This document shows, in pieces, positions 42,941-52,760 of a stretch of DNA of 64,000 bases. Under the pieces are notes generated by a model. That model did not search any database. It was not told where the DNA came from and saw only the letters and a list, made by a program, of their open reading frames with translations. The stretch comes from Erythrobacter aurantius (GTDB lineage Bacteria; Pseudomonadota; Alphaproteobacteria; Sphingomonadales; Sphingomonadaceae). A program made the position numbers and the translations under genes. Where the stretch lies: NCBI RefSeq assembly GCF_023823125.1, contig NZ_CP090949.1, forward strand, positions 1,202,001-1,266,000. Direction: 5' to 3'. Each line of letters opens with the position of its first letter. Position 1 is the stretch's first letter.

Positions 42941-43866
42941 CCCCGACACTCGATCAACTCCACGAACACCGCACCGCTGTCGACACGCCGCTGTTTTCGG
43001 GCCTGCCCGGAGATGTCGCGGTGAGTTTCGAATTCTTCCCGCCCAAGAGCGAGAAGATGGAGGCGCAATTGTGGGACGCGGTGCAGCAATTGAAACCGCT
43101 TGATCCGAGCTTCGTTTCGGTAACCTACGGTGCAGGCGGCTCCACCCGCGAACGCACGCACGCAACCGTCGCCCGGATCATCGCCGAGGCGAAGCTTCCG
43201 GCGGCCGCGCACTTGACTTGTGTCGGCGCCTCCAAGGCGGAAATCCGCGAAGTAGCGGAGCATTACTGGGAGGCAGGTGTGCGCCATATCGTCGCGCTGC
43301 GCGGTGATGCAGGCGAGCCGGGGGCGCCCTTTGTCCCGCATCCGGAAGGCTTCGCCAGCGCTGCCGAACTGGTGAAGGGGTTGAAGGAAATCGCCGATTT
43401 CGAGATTTCGGTCGCCGCCTATCCCGAAACCCACCCTGATGCCGATTGCCCGCAGGCGGATATCGACAATCTCAAGCGAAAGCTGGATGCGGGGGCCACC
43501 CGCGCGATTTCGCAATTCTTCTTTTCCGCCGATACCTTTTTCCGGTTCCGTGATGAACTGGCGAAGAACGGGATCGAGCAGCCGGTTCTGCCCGGTATTC
43601 TTCCCGTCACCAATGTCGCGCAGGCGCGCAAATTCGCGGGAGCTTGTGGAGCGCAGATACCCGAGTGGATGGATGGCCTGTTCGAAGGGCTGGATGAAAG
43701 GCCCGCCGCACGTCAGCTCGTCGCTGCTACTGTCGCCGCCGAACTGTGCCGCCGCCTCTACGCCGGGGGCGTGCGCGATTTCCACTTCTACACCCTGAAC
43801 CGGCCTGAGCTCGCCTATGCGATCTGCCACATGCTCGGCAAACGGCCCAAGGGAGATGCCCGATGA
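42937..43866 (+). CDS. metF: Methylenetetrahydrofolate reductase
   Basis: A 309-residue FAD-dependent TIM-barrel reductase. 'VSFEFFPPKSEKMEAQLW' is the family's first strand with the active-site Glu. 'VSVTYGAGGSTRERTHATV' and 'AAHLTCVGASKAEI' and 'HIVALRGD' are all standard MetF segments. It reduces 5,10-methylene-THF to 5-methyl-THF, the methyl donor for MetH encoded directly downstream. It overlaps both the regulator and the next gene by 4 nt. Confidence 0.95.
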   Translation: MTPTLDQLHEHRTAVDTPLFSGLPGDVAVSFEFFPPKSEKMEAQLWDAVQQLKPLDPSFVSVTYGAGGSTRERTHATVARIIAEAKLPAAAHLTCVGASKAEIREVAEHYWEAGVRHIVALRGDAGEPGAPFVPHPEGFASAAELVKGLKEIADFEISVAAYPETHPDADCPQADIDNLKRKLDAGATRAISQFFFSADTFFRFRDELAKNGIEQPVLPGILPVTNVAQARKFAGACGAQIPEWMDGLFEGLDERPAARQLVAATVAAELCRRLYAGGVRDFHFYTLNRPELAYAICHMLGKRPKGDAR

Positions 43867-44924
43867 CACTCACCCCCAGCGAAGCGCGCCAGCGGCTCAA
43901 TGCCGCGGCGCAAGAGCGCGTGCTGATCTTTGACGGCGCGTTCGGAACTCAGATTCAGGAGCGCAAGCTCTCCGAACAGGATTACGCAGGCGATCTTGGC
44001 CTGCCCGCCGATCAGAAGGGCAATAACGACATCCTCGCGCTGACGCGGTCCGATGTGATCGAAGAGATCACGCGCAGCTATCTCGATGCGGGATCGGACG
44101 TGATCTCGACCAACACCTTTTCCGCCAACCGCATTTCGCAAGCCGACTATGCGGCAGAGGATCAGGTCGCCGCGATCAATATTGCTTCGGGCAGGATCGC
44201 GCGGGCGCTGGCGGATGAGTATGCGGCCAAGGACGGCCGCCCCCGCTTTGTCTCGGGCGCGATCGGACCGACCAACAAGACGTTGTCGCTGTCACCCGAT
44301 GTCGAAGACCCGGGCTATCGTGAAATCGATTTCGACGAGCTGACCGCCGTCTACAAGGAACAGGCCGCCGCGCTGGTGGAAGGCGGGGTAGATTTCATCC
44401 TGATTGAAACCGTGTTCGACACGCTCAACGCCAAGGCCGGGATCATGGCGGTCAAGCAGTTGGAGGCGGAGCTAGGTCGCGAAGTCCCGGTGATGATCTC
44501 GATGACGCTTACCGACCTTTCGGGCCGCAACCTGTCGGGCCACACGGTCGAGGCATTCTGGTATGCCGTGCGGCACGCCAAGCCGGTTACCATCGGGCTC
44601 AATTGCAGCTTTGGCGCGGACCAGCTGCGCCCGCATATCCAGTCGCTTTCGGCGATAGCGGACACTCTGCTGATGGCCTATCCGAACGCCGGATTGCCCA
44701 ATGAACTGGGCGAGTATGACGAACTGCCCGACACGACTGCATTCCTGGTGCGGCAATGGGCCGAGAAGGGGCAAGCCAATATCCTTGGCGGGTGCTGTGG
44801 TTCGTCTCCGGCGCATATCAAGGCGATTGCCGAAGCGGTAACGGGCTTGCCCCCTCGCGCAATTCCCACACCCGAAACCGCTATGCGGCTTTCCGGGCTT
44901 GAAGCATTCGTGGTGGCGGCCTGA
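43863..44924 (+). CDS. metH: Methionine synthase, homocysteine-binding subunit (MetH N-terminal module)
   Basis: 353 residues covering only the homocysteine/zinc domain of cobalamin-dependent MetH. It opens with '[18 protein letters not shown]', and the zinc cysteines lie in 'GLNCSFGAD' and '[12 protein letters not shown]'. The folate, B12 and activation domains are encoded by the next gene, five nt away. Splitting of MetH into two genes is widespread in sphingomonads and related bacteria, so this is not a frameshift. The two products should associate to form the full enzyme. Confidence 0.92.
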   Translation: MTLTPSEARQRLNAAAQERVLIFDGAFGTQIQERKLSEQDYAGDLGLPADQKGNNDILALTRSDVIEEITRSYLDAGSDVISTNTFSANRISQADYAAEDQVAAINIASGRIARALADEYAAKDGRPRFVSGAIGPTNKTLSLSPDVEDPGYREIDFDELTAVYKEQAAALVEGGVDFILIETVFDTLNAKAGIMAVKQLEAELGREVPVMISMTLTDLSGRNLSGHTVEAFWYAVRHAKPVTIGLNCSFGADQLRPHIQSLSAIADTLLMAYPNAGLPNELGEYDELPDTTAFLVRQWAEKGQANILGGCCGSSPAHIKAIAEAVTGLPPRAIPTPETAMRLSGLEAFVVAA

Positions 44925-44929
44925 TTCCC

Positions 44930-47557
44930 ATGAACCAGCAAGCATCAAGCGCCCGCTTCATCAACATCGGTGAGCGCACCAACGTGACCGGCTCGGCCCG
45001 GTTCAAGAAGCTGATCATGGCGGATGATTACGCCACAGCCGTCGAAGTCGCGCGCGACCAGGTCGAAAACGGCGCACAGGTGATCGACGTCAACATGGAC
45101 GAAGGTTTGCTCGACGCGGAACACGCGATGACGACCTTCCTCAAGCTGATCGCTGCTGAACCTGATATCGCGCGCGTGCCGGTGATGATCGACAGTTCCA
45201 AATGGGCCGTGATCGAAGCAGGGCTGAAGTGCGTAAGCGGCAAGCCGATCGTCAATTCGATCAGCATGAAGGAAGGCGAGGCACCGTTTCTCGAACAGGC
45301 GCGCAAGTGCATGGATTACGGCGCTGCTGTTGTCGTCATGGCATTCGACGAAGTCGGACAGGCCGACACCAAGGCGCGCAAGGTCGAAATCTGCAAGCGC
45401 GCCTATGACCTCCTCACTGGCATCGGCTTCCCGCCAGAAGACATCATCTTCGATCCCAACATCTTCGCCGTGGCGACCGGGATTGAGGAGCATGACCGCT
45501 ACGGCCTCGATTTCATCGAGGCGGTGCGCGAGATCAAGGCATTGTGCCCGCATGCCAAGACAAGCGGCGGGCTGTCCAACCTGTCCTTCAGCTTCCGCGG
45601 CAATGAAACCGTGCGCCGCGCGATGCATTCGGTCTTCCTCTACCACGCGATCCCCGCCGGGCTCGACATGGCGATTGTCAACGCAGGGCAGCTCGACGTC
45701 TACGACACGATCGACCCGACCCTGCGCGAGGCGTGCGAGGACGTGATCCTGATGCGCCGAGCGGATGCGACCGAGCGGCTGATCGACCTCGCCGAAAGCT
45801 ACAAGGGCAAGAGCGTCGCCGACGAGAAGGCGGCCGAGGAATGGCGCGGCTGGCCCGTCGAGCGGCGGCTGGAGCACGCGCTGGTCAAGGGCATCGACGC
45901 GCATATTGTCGATGATACCGAACAGGCCCGCGCCGCTATCGCGGATCGCGGAGGCAGGCCGATTGAGGTGATCGAAGGCCCCCTGATGGACGGCATGAAC
46001 GTCGTCGGCGACCTGTTCGGCAGCGGCAAGATGTTCCTGCCGCAAGTGGTCAAGTCCGCGCGCGTGATGAAGAAAGCGGTCGCGCACCTCATCCCTTATA
46101 TCGAGGCGGAGAAGGAACTGCTGCCCGAGGCCGAACGCAGTTCCAAGGGCACGATCATCATGGCGACCGTCAAGGGCGACGTGCACGATATCGGCAAGAA
46201 CATCGTTGGCGTGGTGTTGCAGTGCAACGGCTATGACGTAGTTGATCTGGGCGTGATGGTGCCCTGGCAGGACATCCTCAAATCGGCGAACGAGAACAAG
46301 GCCGACATGATCGGCCTGTCCGGCCTGATAACCCCTTCGCTCGACGAGATGGTGACCGTTGCCGAAGAAATGCAACGAGCCGGGATGAGCATGCCGTTGC
46401 TTATCGGCGGGGCGACGACCAGCAAGGTCCACACCGCGCTCAGGATCGATCCGAATTACGAAGGTCCGGTGATCCATGTACTCGATGCGAGCCGAGCGGT
46501 CGGTGTGGCTTCAAAACTGCTGTCGGATACCCAACGGGACGCTTTCGTTGCCGAGGTTGCAGACGAATACACCCATGTGCGCGATGCCCGTGCGGGCAAG
46601 GCGGAAAAGCAACTGCTGACGCTGGAGGAAGCGCGCGCGAATTTCTACGACGCCTATCTGTCGGACAAACCGGCCCCGCCCGAAAAGCCGGGTGTGCATG
46701 TGTTTGATGACTGGTCGCTTGCCGATTTGCGCGAATATATCGACTGGACGCCGTTCTTCCGCGCGTGGGAATTGCACGGCAATTATCCGGCAATCCTCGA
46801 CGATGAAATCGTCGGTGAAAGCGCGCGCAGCCTGAAGGCGGATGCCGATGCCATGCTCGACAAGATCATTGACGAAAAATGGCTCACCGCGCGCGGCGTT
46901 TGCGGGTTCTGGCCGTGCGCGCGCGACGGCGACGATGTGACGATCCACGATCCCGAGGGCGAAACGCGCACAGTCCTGCCGTTCCTGCGCCAGCAGATCC
47001 GCAAGAGCCGGGATCGCGCCAATATGTGCCTTGCCGATTTCATCGATCCCAATGGTGACTGGATCGGCGGGTTCGCTGTCGGCATTCACGGGATCGAGCC
47101 GCATTCCGCCCGGTTTCAGGCGGACAAGGACGATTATTCGGACATCCTGCTGAAAGCTCTGGCAGATCGCTTCGCCGAAGCCTTTGCCGAGGCGCTGCAT
47201 CAGCATGTCCGCACCGATCTGTGGGGCTATGCTCCGGGCGAACAGCTCACCAATCAGGCGCTGATAAAGGAAGAATATCGCGGCATCCGGCCCGCACCCG
47301 GATATCCCGCTTGCCCCGATCATTCGCTGAAGCCGATCCTGTTCGATCTGCTCGATGCCGGGACAAACGCCGGATTGAGCTTGACGGAGAGCTTTGCGAT
47401 GTGGCCAACCGCTGCTGTCAGCGGGTTCTATTTCGGGCATCCGGAATCGCAGTATTTCGGCGTGGCAAAGATCGGGCGGGACCAGCTTGAAGACTATGCG
47501 CGGCGCCGGGGTGTGGATGTCGCCATTGCTGAGCGCTGGCTGCGGCCCAATCTCTGA
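44930..47557 (+). CDS. metH: Methionine synthase, folate/cobalamin/activation subunit (MetH C-terminal modules)
   Basis: 875 residues. The pterin-binding domain comes first ('[20 protein letters not shown]'). A B12-binding cap and the cobalamin domain follow, with the lower-ligand His419 in '[20 protein letters not shown]'. The last third is the AdoMet-binding reactivation domain ('[19 protein letters not shown]'). It transfers the methyl group from methyl-THF via methylcobalamin to homocysteine bound by the upstream subunit. It ends the sahR-metF-metH operon. Confidence 0.95.
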   Translation: MNQQASSARFINIGERTNVTGSARFKKLIMADDYATAVEVARDQVENGAQVIDVNMDEGLLDAEHAMTTFLKLIAAEPDIARVPVMIDSSKWAVIEAGLKCVSGKPIVNSISMKEGEAPFLEQARKCMDYGAAVVVMAFDEVGQADTKARKVEICKRAYDLLTGIGFPPEDIIFDPNIFAVATGIEEHDRYGLDFIEAVREIKALCPHAKTSGGLSNLSFSFRGNETVRRAMHSVFLYHAIPAGLDMAIVNAGQLDVYDTIDPTLREACEDVILMRRADATERLIDLAESYKGKSVADEKAAEEWRGWPVERRLEHALVKGIDAHIVDDTEQARAAIADRGGRPIEVIEGPLMDGMNVVGDLFGSGKMFLPQVVKSARVMKKAVAHLIPYIEAEKELLPEAERSSKGTIIMATVKGDVHDIGKNIVGVVLQCNGYDVVDLGVMVPWQDILKSANENKADMIGLSGLITPSLDEMVTVAEEMQRAGMSMPLLIGGATTSKVHTALRIDPNYEGPVIHVLDASRAVGVASKLLSDTQRDAFVAEVADEYTHVRDARAGKAEKQLLTLEEARANFYDAYLSDKPAPPEKPGVHVFDDWSLADLREYIDWTPFFRAWELHGNYPAILDDEIVGESARSLKADADAMLDKIIDEKWLTARGVCGFWPCARDGDDVTIHDPEGETRTVLPFLRQQIRKSRDRANMCLADFIDPNGDWIGGFAVGIHGIEPHSARFQADKDDYSDILLKALADRFAEAFAEALHQHVRTDLWGYAPGEQLTNQALIKEEYRGIRPAPGYPACPDHSLKPILFDLLDAGTNAGLSLTESFAMWPTAAVSGFYFGHPESQYFGVAKIGRDQLEDYARRRGVDVAIAERWLRPNL

Positions 47558-47828
47558 CTGCTCACAAACCGAAAGCTTATTCCTGCCAGACTGTCGTATT
47601 TCTGCGTAAGTTGACATTAACCAAATTGCGCAAGCTGGCGTTTGCGATCTAGGGTCCCGGTTTAGAACATTGCCGCCTCAAAAGGCCCGGAAAGTCCCGG
47701 AATCTCTGGCCAAACGTTCTGGACGTGTTATTAAGTTGCTCGACTCGGTCAGATTCGCGTCAGCGGTCTCAGACTGAATAGGTTAACGAGTGTGTGGGCT
47801 GCCGCTTGGCCGGCAGGGGGGTTTGAGA
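47558..47828 (+). promoter_or_regulatory. Intergenic region before the curli locus
   Basis: These 271 nt hold no gene. A TTGACA hexamer at 47612-47617 could be a -35 element, but no clear -10 is visible. A 6-bp hairpin, CTGCCG (47799-47804) with CGGCAG (47811-47816), sits just ahead of the GGGGGG ribosome-binding run of csgF and could affect its translation. No terminator with a U-run was found for the metH operon. Confidence 0.35.
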
Positions 47829-48251
47829 ATGCTACGTTTTTCCGCGGTAGTTTTAGCGCTGGGTCTCGGCGCCGCCGCAAGTCCGGCTCTTGCACAAGAC
47901 CTTGTGCATGAACCGATAAGTCCGACCTTTGGCGGCAACCCCTTCAATTCCAATCACATCCTTGGCATTGCCAACGCTCAGAACAAGACGCGCGATCCCG
48001 ATGCCGTGGATCGCAACAGCCAGTCGAGTATTTTTGCGCGGCAGCTTGAATCGCGGCTGCTCTCGGCCCTGTCTTCGCAGATTGTGGATGCGATCTTCGG
48101 TGACAATCCGCAGGAGCAGGGGACGATCACATTCGGCGGCCAGACCATCGAATTCTTCCGCTCGCTCGATTCGGTCACGCTGATCATCCGCGACGACGAC
48201 ACCGGTGAAGAAACCCGGATTGTCATTCCTCTCTTCATCGAGGTGAACTGA
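47829..48251 (+). CDS. csgF: Curli assembly protein CsgF
   Basis: 140 residues from ATG 47829, preceded by GGGGGGTTTGAG. The Sec signal peptide ends '...AAASPALAQ'. The mature start 'DLVHEPISPTFGGNPFNSN' is the conserved CsgF segment that inserts into the CsgG pore in E. coli. CsgF links curlin nucleation to the secretion channel at the cell surface. Its stop shares a base with the csgG start, so the two are co-translated. Confidence 0.92.
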   Translation: MLRFSAVVLALGLGAAASPALAQDLVHEPISPTFGGNPFNSNHILGIANAQNKTRDPDAVDRNSQSSIFARQLESRLLSALSSQIVDAIFGDNPQEQGTITFGGQTIEFFRSLDSVTLIIRDDDTGEETRIVIPLFIEVN

Positions 48252-49240
48252 TGCGTTCGTTTGCCAAGATTGGCTTTGCGGCGGCACTTGCTCTCGGTTT
48301 GAGTGGCTGCATGAGCGTTGGGCAGAGCGGGCGCGATCTGCTGCCTGAGCAGACCAGCCTCGCATGTTTCCCGAAGAAGACGCAGACGCAGAACCTGCTC
48401 AACCAGCTGCCCCCGCCGCAGCGGCAGGTTGCGATCGCCGTCTACGGCTTTACCGATCAGACCGGACAGTTCCGTCCGACCAACACCGGCCAGATCCTGT
48501 CGCGCGCTGTGACCCAAGGGGCGGGCTCGATTCTGGTCAAGGCGCTGCAGGATGCGGGCAACCGTCAATGGTTCACCGTTGTCGAGCGTGAACGTCTCGA
48601 TAACCTGCTCAAGGAGCGCCAGATCATCGGTGAAATGCGTCGCCGCTATCTGGGTGAAGAGCAGACTGATCCCAATGCGCTGCCGGCGCTGCTGTTTGCG
48701 GGCGTCCTGCTCGAAGGCGGGATTGTCGGATATGACACCAACACCGTGACCGGCGGAGCCGGAGCAGCGTTCCTCGGCATCGGCGCGCGGACCGAGTATC
48801 GTCGGGATACCGTGACCGTTTACCTGCGTGCGGTTTCGGTGCGTACCGGCGAAGTTCTCACCAATGTTCAAGCGTCGAAGACGATCGCCAGCCAGGCAAT
48901 CGGCGCCAACGCCTATCGTTTCGTGGCGTTCCGCGAACTGCTCGAAGCGGAATGGGGTATCACTTCGAACGAGCCGGATCAGGTCGCCCTGCAGCAAGCG
49001 ATCGAGAAGGCGGTTTACGGCCTTGTGCTTGAAGGCGTTGATCTCGGCCTCTGGCGGTTCTCCGATATGGAGTCGACCCGAGCGCTGATGGAAACCTATC
49101 GCGCCGAGCGAGACGGAATTTACGATGCGAGAGATGTTCAGGAAGCCGTGAGGCGGGCGGGCTCTCTTACCGCGCTTACAGTCGTCGATGGTGGAGGGGA
49201 TGAGGACAAGGGATCCTGGCCCTCTAAGATCGAAGCATAG
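48251..49240 (+). CDS. csgG: Curli secretion channel lipoprotein CsgG
   Basis: 329 residues with a lipobox 'GLSGC' (Cys20). 'VAIAVYGFTDQTGQFRP' and 'FTVVERERLDNLLKERQIIG' and 'LFAGVLLEGGIVGYDTNT' are the diagnostic CsgG core. It forms the nonameric outer-membrane pore for curlin subunits. The C-terminal tail after 'LGLWRFSD' is about 45 residues longer than in the E. coli protein. No csgE is seen near it. Confidence 0.93.
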   Translation: MRSFAKIGFAAALALGLSGCMSVGQSGRDLLPEQTSLACFPKKTQTQNLLNQLPPPQRQVAIAVYGFTDQTGQFRPTNTGQILSRAVTQGAGSILVKALQDAGNRQWFTVVERERLDNLLKERQIIGEMRRRYLGEEQTDPNALPALLFAGVLLEGGIVGYDTNTVTGGAGAAFLGIGARTEYRRDTVTVYLRAVSVRTGEVLTNVQASKTIASQAIGANAYRFVAFRELLEAEWGITSNEPDQVALQQAIEKAVYGLVLEGVDLGLWRFSDMESTRALMETYRAERDGIYDARDVQEAVRRAGSLTALTVVDGGGDEDKGSWPSKIEA

Positions 49241-49612
49241 GTTCGAACGCGTCCAGAAATAAGAAGGGGCGCGAAGAGCGGGTCGCAAAAGGTGCACGCA
49301 GCGGAGCTGCAACTCCAACGCGTGCGAGATATTGGTAGCGATTACCCTTTAGCACGGCGTCTTACGCGCCGTTGCCATGCTTGGTTATCGCCTGCTGAAG
49401 CAGGTGACGCAATTATGCAGAAATACGTAGTGAGCGCGAAAATTCAGCCGGGTCACCCGGTTGCTGCGCGCGCTACGCGCCTGCTTTCCTCATCCCGCAA
49501 CCGGCAGTCTGGTGAATTTACCGGAAAGGCTCTCCGTCGCGTTCCAGCGACCAAGGGGCTCTGCGCGGCTGCCGCGCATCATCAATCCGACATCACCGAA
49601 GAGGAGTAGACA
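49241..49612 (+). other. Hairpin-rich 372-nt leader between csgG and the first curlin gene
   Basis: No convincing gene lies here; a 105-codon frame has no recognisable features. Several perfect short stems were read: 49298-49302 with 49306-49310 (or an outer stem 49294-49299 with 49320-49325), 49354-49359 with 49367-49372, 49391-49395 with 49400-49404, 49466-49470 with 49476-49480, and 49562-49568 with 49572-49578. There is also a CCGGGT/ACCCGG dyad at 49448-49460. The last stem ends about 20 nt before the ribosome-binding site (GAGGAG). This suggests a structured 5' leader or small RNA. Confidence 0.45.
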
Positions 49613-50638
49613 ATGAGGAAGACAATCTTGACCGGAGCATCGCTGTTGGCGCTTGCAATGGCAGGCCCGGCGTTTGCGCAAAGCACGTCGACCGTCACCC
49701 AGAACGGCAATGGCAACACTGCCGACGTGACGCAGACAGGCTCGAACACCTCGACCATCAGCCAGATCGGCGACAACAACGATTCTGACGTAACGCAGTC
49801 CGGCACCGGCAACGAGTCGGACATCGACCAGTCGGCAACTGGAACGAACACCGCTTCTGTCACGCAGGAAGGCACCGATTCCTTCGCTGATATCGATCAG
49901 ACCGGTACTTCGGACGGTAACATTGCAACCATCACGCAGGATTCGCTTGCTGATACCAACACCGCCGAAATCGTGCAGGTCGACGCGACCAACGGTGAAG
50001 CCACGATCAATCAGGGCGGCGGCGCAGGCAATGCGGGCGTCATCGTGCAAGGCGACACCTCGGTCGTCGGCGGCACCGAAACCGGTTCGGATCTTGCCCT
50101 TGCGACCATTGATCAGCTGGGCGCCGACAACGTTGCTCTGGTGGCGCAGGCCGGCACTTCGCAGGATGCCAGCGTAAACCAGGCCGGCAACGGCAACTTT
50201 GCGATCGTCGGGCAGGGCGCAGATAATGCCAGCAGCGACAGCATCGCCGACATTGATCAAGTTGGCAGCTTCGACACCGCTCAGGTTTTTCAGAACAGTG
50301 AAGGTAACGAAGCCTATGTTCTGCAGGTCGGTGCGGTAACCGGCAACGAGGCATTTGTTGATCAGGGCTTTGCCGGTGGCGGTGATTTCAACACCGCCGA
50401 CATCCAGCAGGATGGCGACGATAACCTGAGCGCGATCCAGCAGAACGGCCTTGTTGCCGGAACGGACAACACCGCCTTCAACGAGCAGGTTGGCATCGGC
50501 AACCAGAGCTTCATCACGCAGGAAGGCAGCCTGAACGATGCAACCGTCCTGCAGTACGATGGCAGCACTTCGACCGTGACCCAGACCGGCGACAACAACA
50601 TCGCCGCCGTCACTCAGGGCACCCCGCCGATTCCTTGA
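49613..50638 (+). CDS. Curlin-repeat protein 1 (CsgA/CsgB-like amyloid subunit)
   Basis: 341 residues. A strong GAGGAG precedes the ATG. The signal peptide ends 'AGPAFAQ'. The mature protein is built of curlin-type repeats with Gln, Asn and Gly at regular spacing ('TVTQNGNGNTADVTQTGSN' and so on), each expected to form a beta-strand turn of an amyloid beta-solenoid. It is twice the length of E. coli CsgA. It ends in 'TQGTPPIP', nearly the same tail as curlin 2. It should be exported via CsgG. Confidence 0.9.
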   Translation: MRKTILTGASLLALAMAGPAFAQSTSTVTQNGNGNTADVTQTGSNTSTISQIGDNNDSDVTQSGTGNESDIDQSATGTNTASVTQEGTDSFADIDQTGTSDGNIATITQDSLADTNTAEIVQVDATNGEATINQGGGAGNAGVIVQGDTSVVGGTETGSDLALATIDQLGADNVALVAQAGTSQDASVNQAGNGNFAIVGQGADNASSDSIADIDQVGSFDTAQVFQNSEGNEAYVLQVGAVTGNEAFVDQGFAGGGDFNTADIQQDGDDNLSAIQQNGLVAGTDNTAFNEQVGIGNQSFITQEGSLNDATVLQYDGSTSTVTQTGDNNIAAVTQGTPPIP

Positions 50639-50654
50639 TTTCATCAGCTTGAGA

Positions 50655-50681
50655 GCCGGGCGGACGGGGGGTCCGTCCGGC
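50655..50681 (+). terminator. Stable hairpin after curlin 1
   Basis: An 11-bp stem, GCCGGGCGGAC (50655-50665) with GTCCGTCCGGC (50671-50681), one G-T pair, and a 5-nt G loop. No U-run follows. It may be a Rho-independent-like attenuator or an mRNA-stabilising element between the two curlin genes. Confidence 0.55.
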
Positions 50682-50743
50682 GCTTACAACAAATACCCCA
50701 ACGAAGATGGACAGGTCGCAAACCAGACATCTGAAAGGTACGA

Positions 50744-52690
50744 ATGATGAAAAAGACTATTCTCGCAGGCGCATCGATTATCGCGCTTTCCGTTTCGGCC
50801 CCGGCCTTTGCCCAGAGCACCTCGACCATCGACCAGACGGGCACCGATCTTGCCGCAAGCGTCGACCAGAGCGGATCGGGCAACGATTCCGAAATCATCC
50901 AGGACGGCACCGGCATTTCCGCCGATGTGACGCAGGACGGTGACGACAACCTTTCGGGCATTCTTCAGACCGATGATGGCGCTGATCTCGCCGATCCCTC
51001 GGCTGTGGTTAGCCAGACGGGCAACGGCAACGAATCAAACCTCGTCCAGGAATCCACGGGCGATGGAGCAGGGTTGCTGACCGCCAATGTCACTCAAAGC
51101 TTTGATGGCAACACTTCGGGCATCATCCAGACTGCCAGCGGCGGAGCAACCAGCAATCTGGATGCCGACGTCTCGCAGTCCAATGGTGCGACCTCGACCG
51201 TGCTCCAGTCCACGACTTCGACCAACGGCACCAATGTTACGGCGATCGTGACGCAGGACGGCCTGAGTGAATCGCTGATCACGCAGGTCCAGAGCGGCAC
51301 GAACACCGGTGCTACAGCCACAGTGACGCAGACAGGTGACGATCACTTCTCGCGGATCGATCAGACTGCAAGCGCTCGTTCGCAAACTGCAACGGTCACG
51401 CAGACCGGTGCAAACAACTCGTCCGAGATCGATCAGGTTGCCGCGAGCGGTGGCACCGCAACCGTAACCCAGTCGGGCACCAACGGCACTTCGACCATCC
51501 TGCAGGATCGTTTCAGCCTTACGGCGACGGTCAATCAGGACGGTGATGCCAACAGTTCCGAAATCATCCAGGACGGTGCGTTCTCGGCCCGTGTGACCGT
51601 GAACCAGAACGTGACGAACACGGCCGGTGGCAACAACACCTCGTTCGTGCAGGTTGGCCCGAATAATGGCGGCGTCGATATCGACACTGTCATCACCCAA
51701 GAAGGTTCGGACAACACATCGACCGTCAATCAGGAAGATGTATCGCGCGCTGACGTGAACGTGACGCAGAACGGCGATGGCAACACCGCAACCGTTGACC
51801 AGTTGCAAGGCGGCGACACCATGTTCGCCAATGTGACGCAGAACGGCAACGGCAACGATGCCCAGATCGAGCAGACCGGCGATGCCGGTGGCGCGGGCTC
51901 GCCCAATGATGCGGAGATCCTGCAGAACGGCAGCGGCAGCTTTGCCGGCATTATTCAGCAAGGCAATGCACGCGGCGAAGATGCTTTCATCTTCCAGCAA
52001 GCCACCGCTGTAGACAATGAGGCCGCGATCCTGCAGACCGGAGACGACGCTGCTGGCGGCGCTGCGAACAACCTCGCTGCATTGATCGATCAGAGCGGCG
52101 GTTCGTTGAACTCCTCGTTCATCGAGCAGAGCGGTGTGACCAATACTGCCGAGAACGTCCAGGATGGCAGCGACAATACGTCGATCATCACACAGACCGG
52201 CAATCATAGCTTTATTGCGGGTGTGTCGACAGTCTTCGTTGACCAGATCGGTGATGGAAACACGTCAACCTTTGCTCAGTTCGGCGATGGTCCGAACTCA
52301 ACGGACATCGAACAAACTGGCAATGGCAATACAAGCAACGGTTCTCAGGGGCTGAATGGCGAAGCGACGGGCAACTCGATCGCTCTCGTTCAGACCGGCG
52401 ACGGTAACACGAGCACCATCAACCAAGGCGATTTGACCACGTCAGACGTTAACCTGATTGATGTGCTGCAAGAAGGTATCGATAACACCAGCACCATTAG
52501 CCAGAACGGTTCCAACCACACGATCGACGTCGATCAGTTGGCGACCGGCGCGAGCAGCACCATCACCCAGACCGGCGACGCAAACTCGGCGACAGTCGCC
52601 CAATACACCGACGCGCACAGCTCGACCGTGACGCAGGGTGGATCGGGCAACAGCGTCACCGTGACGCAGGGTGTGCCGCCGATCCCTTGA
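50744..52690 (+). CDS. Curlin-repeat protein 2, long form
   Basis: 648 residues, unusually long for a curlin. The ATG follows GAAAGG. The signal peptide ends 'SAPAFAQ' and the mature start 'STSTIDQTGTD' parallels curlin 1. Tens of repeats of the Gln-x-Gly-x-x-Asn type follow, some variant or longer. The C-terminus is 'TQGVPPIP', shared with curlin 1. The size implies a long beta-solenoid; the protein may be the major fibre subunit or a cell-surface anchor. Confidence 0.88.
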   Translation: MMKKTILAGASIIALSVSAPAFAQSTSTIDQTGTDLAASVDQSGSGNDSEIIQDGTGISADVTQDGDDNLSGILQTDDGADLADPSAVVSQTGNGNESNLVQESTGDGAGLLTANVTQSFDGNTSGIIQTASGGATSNLDADVSQSNGATSTVLQSTTSTNGTNVTAIVTQDGLSESLITQVQSGTNTGATATVTQTGDDHFSRIDQTASARSQTATVTQTGANNSSEIDQVAASGGTATVTQSGTNGTSTILQDRFSLTATVNQDGDANSSEIIQDGAFSARVTVNQNVTNTAGGNNTSFVQVGPNNGGVDIDTVITQEGSDNTSTVNQEDVSRADVNVTQNGDGNTATVDQLQGGDTMFANVTQNGNGNDAQIEQTGDAGGAGSPNDAEILQNGSGSFAGIIQQGNARGEDAFIFQQATAVDNEAAILQTGDDAAGGAANNLAALIDQSGGSLNSSFIEQSGVTNTAENVQDGSDNTSIITQTGNHSFIAGVSTVFVDQIGDGNTSTFAQFGDGPNSTDIEQTGNGNTSNGSQGLNGEATGNSIALVQTGDGNTSTINQGDLTTSDVNLIDVLQEGIDNTSTISQNGSNHTIDVDQLATGASSTITQTGDANSATVAQYTDAHSSTVTQGGSGNSVTVTQGVPPIP

Positions 52691-52706
52691 TCTTAAGCAA
52701 CCATAC

Positions 52707-52741
52707 ATGCCGGGGCGAGGATAGTGTCCTTGCCCCGGCAT
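52707..52741 (+). terminator. Very stable hairpin after curlin 2
   Basis: A 15-bp stem joins 52707-52721 (begins ATGCCGGGGC) to 52727-52741 (ends GCCCCGGCAT) with one G-T pair and a 5-nt loop. It starts 17 nt after the curlin 2 stop and ends 20 nt before the next start. A weak TCTTG follows, not a true U-run, so partial termination or mRNA protection is likely. Confidence 0.65.
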
Positions 52742-52760
52742 CTTGTGCTACGATAACGAA

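Noticed and set aside
44945..46477. 510-codon minus-strand frame over metH
   Set aside because: Antisense shadow; MetH modules are intact on the plus strand.
43863..47557. metH frameshift
   Set aside because: Each part has its own start and stop with a 5-nt gap, and a split MetH is a known form.
49292..49609. 105-codon frame in the curli leader
   Set aside because: No signal peptide, domain or ribosome-binding site; many stems instead suggest structured RNA.
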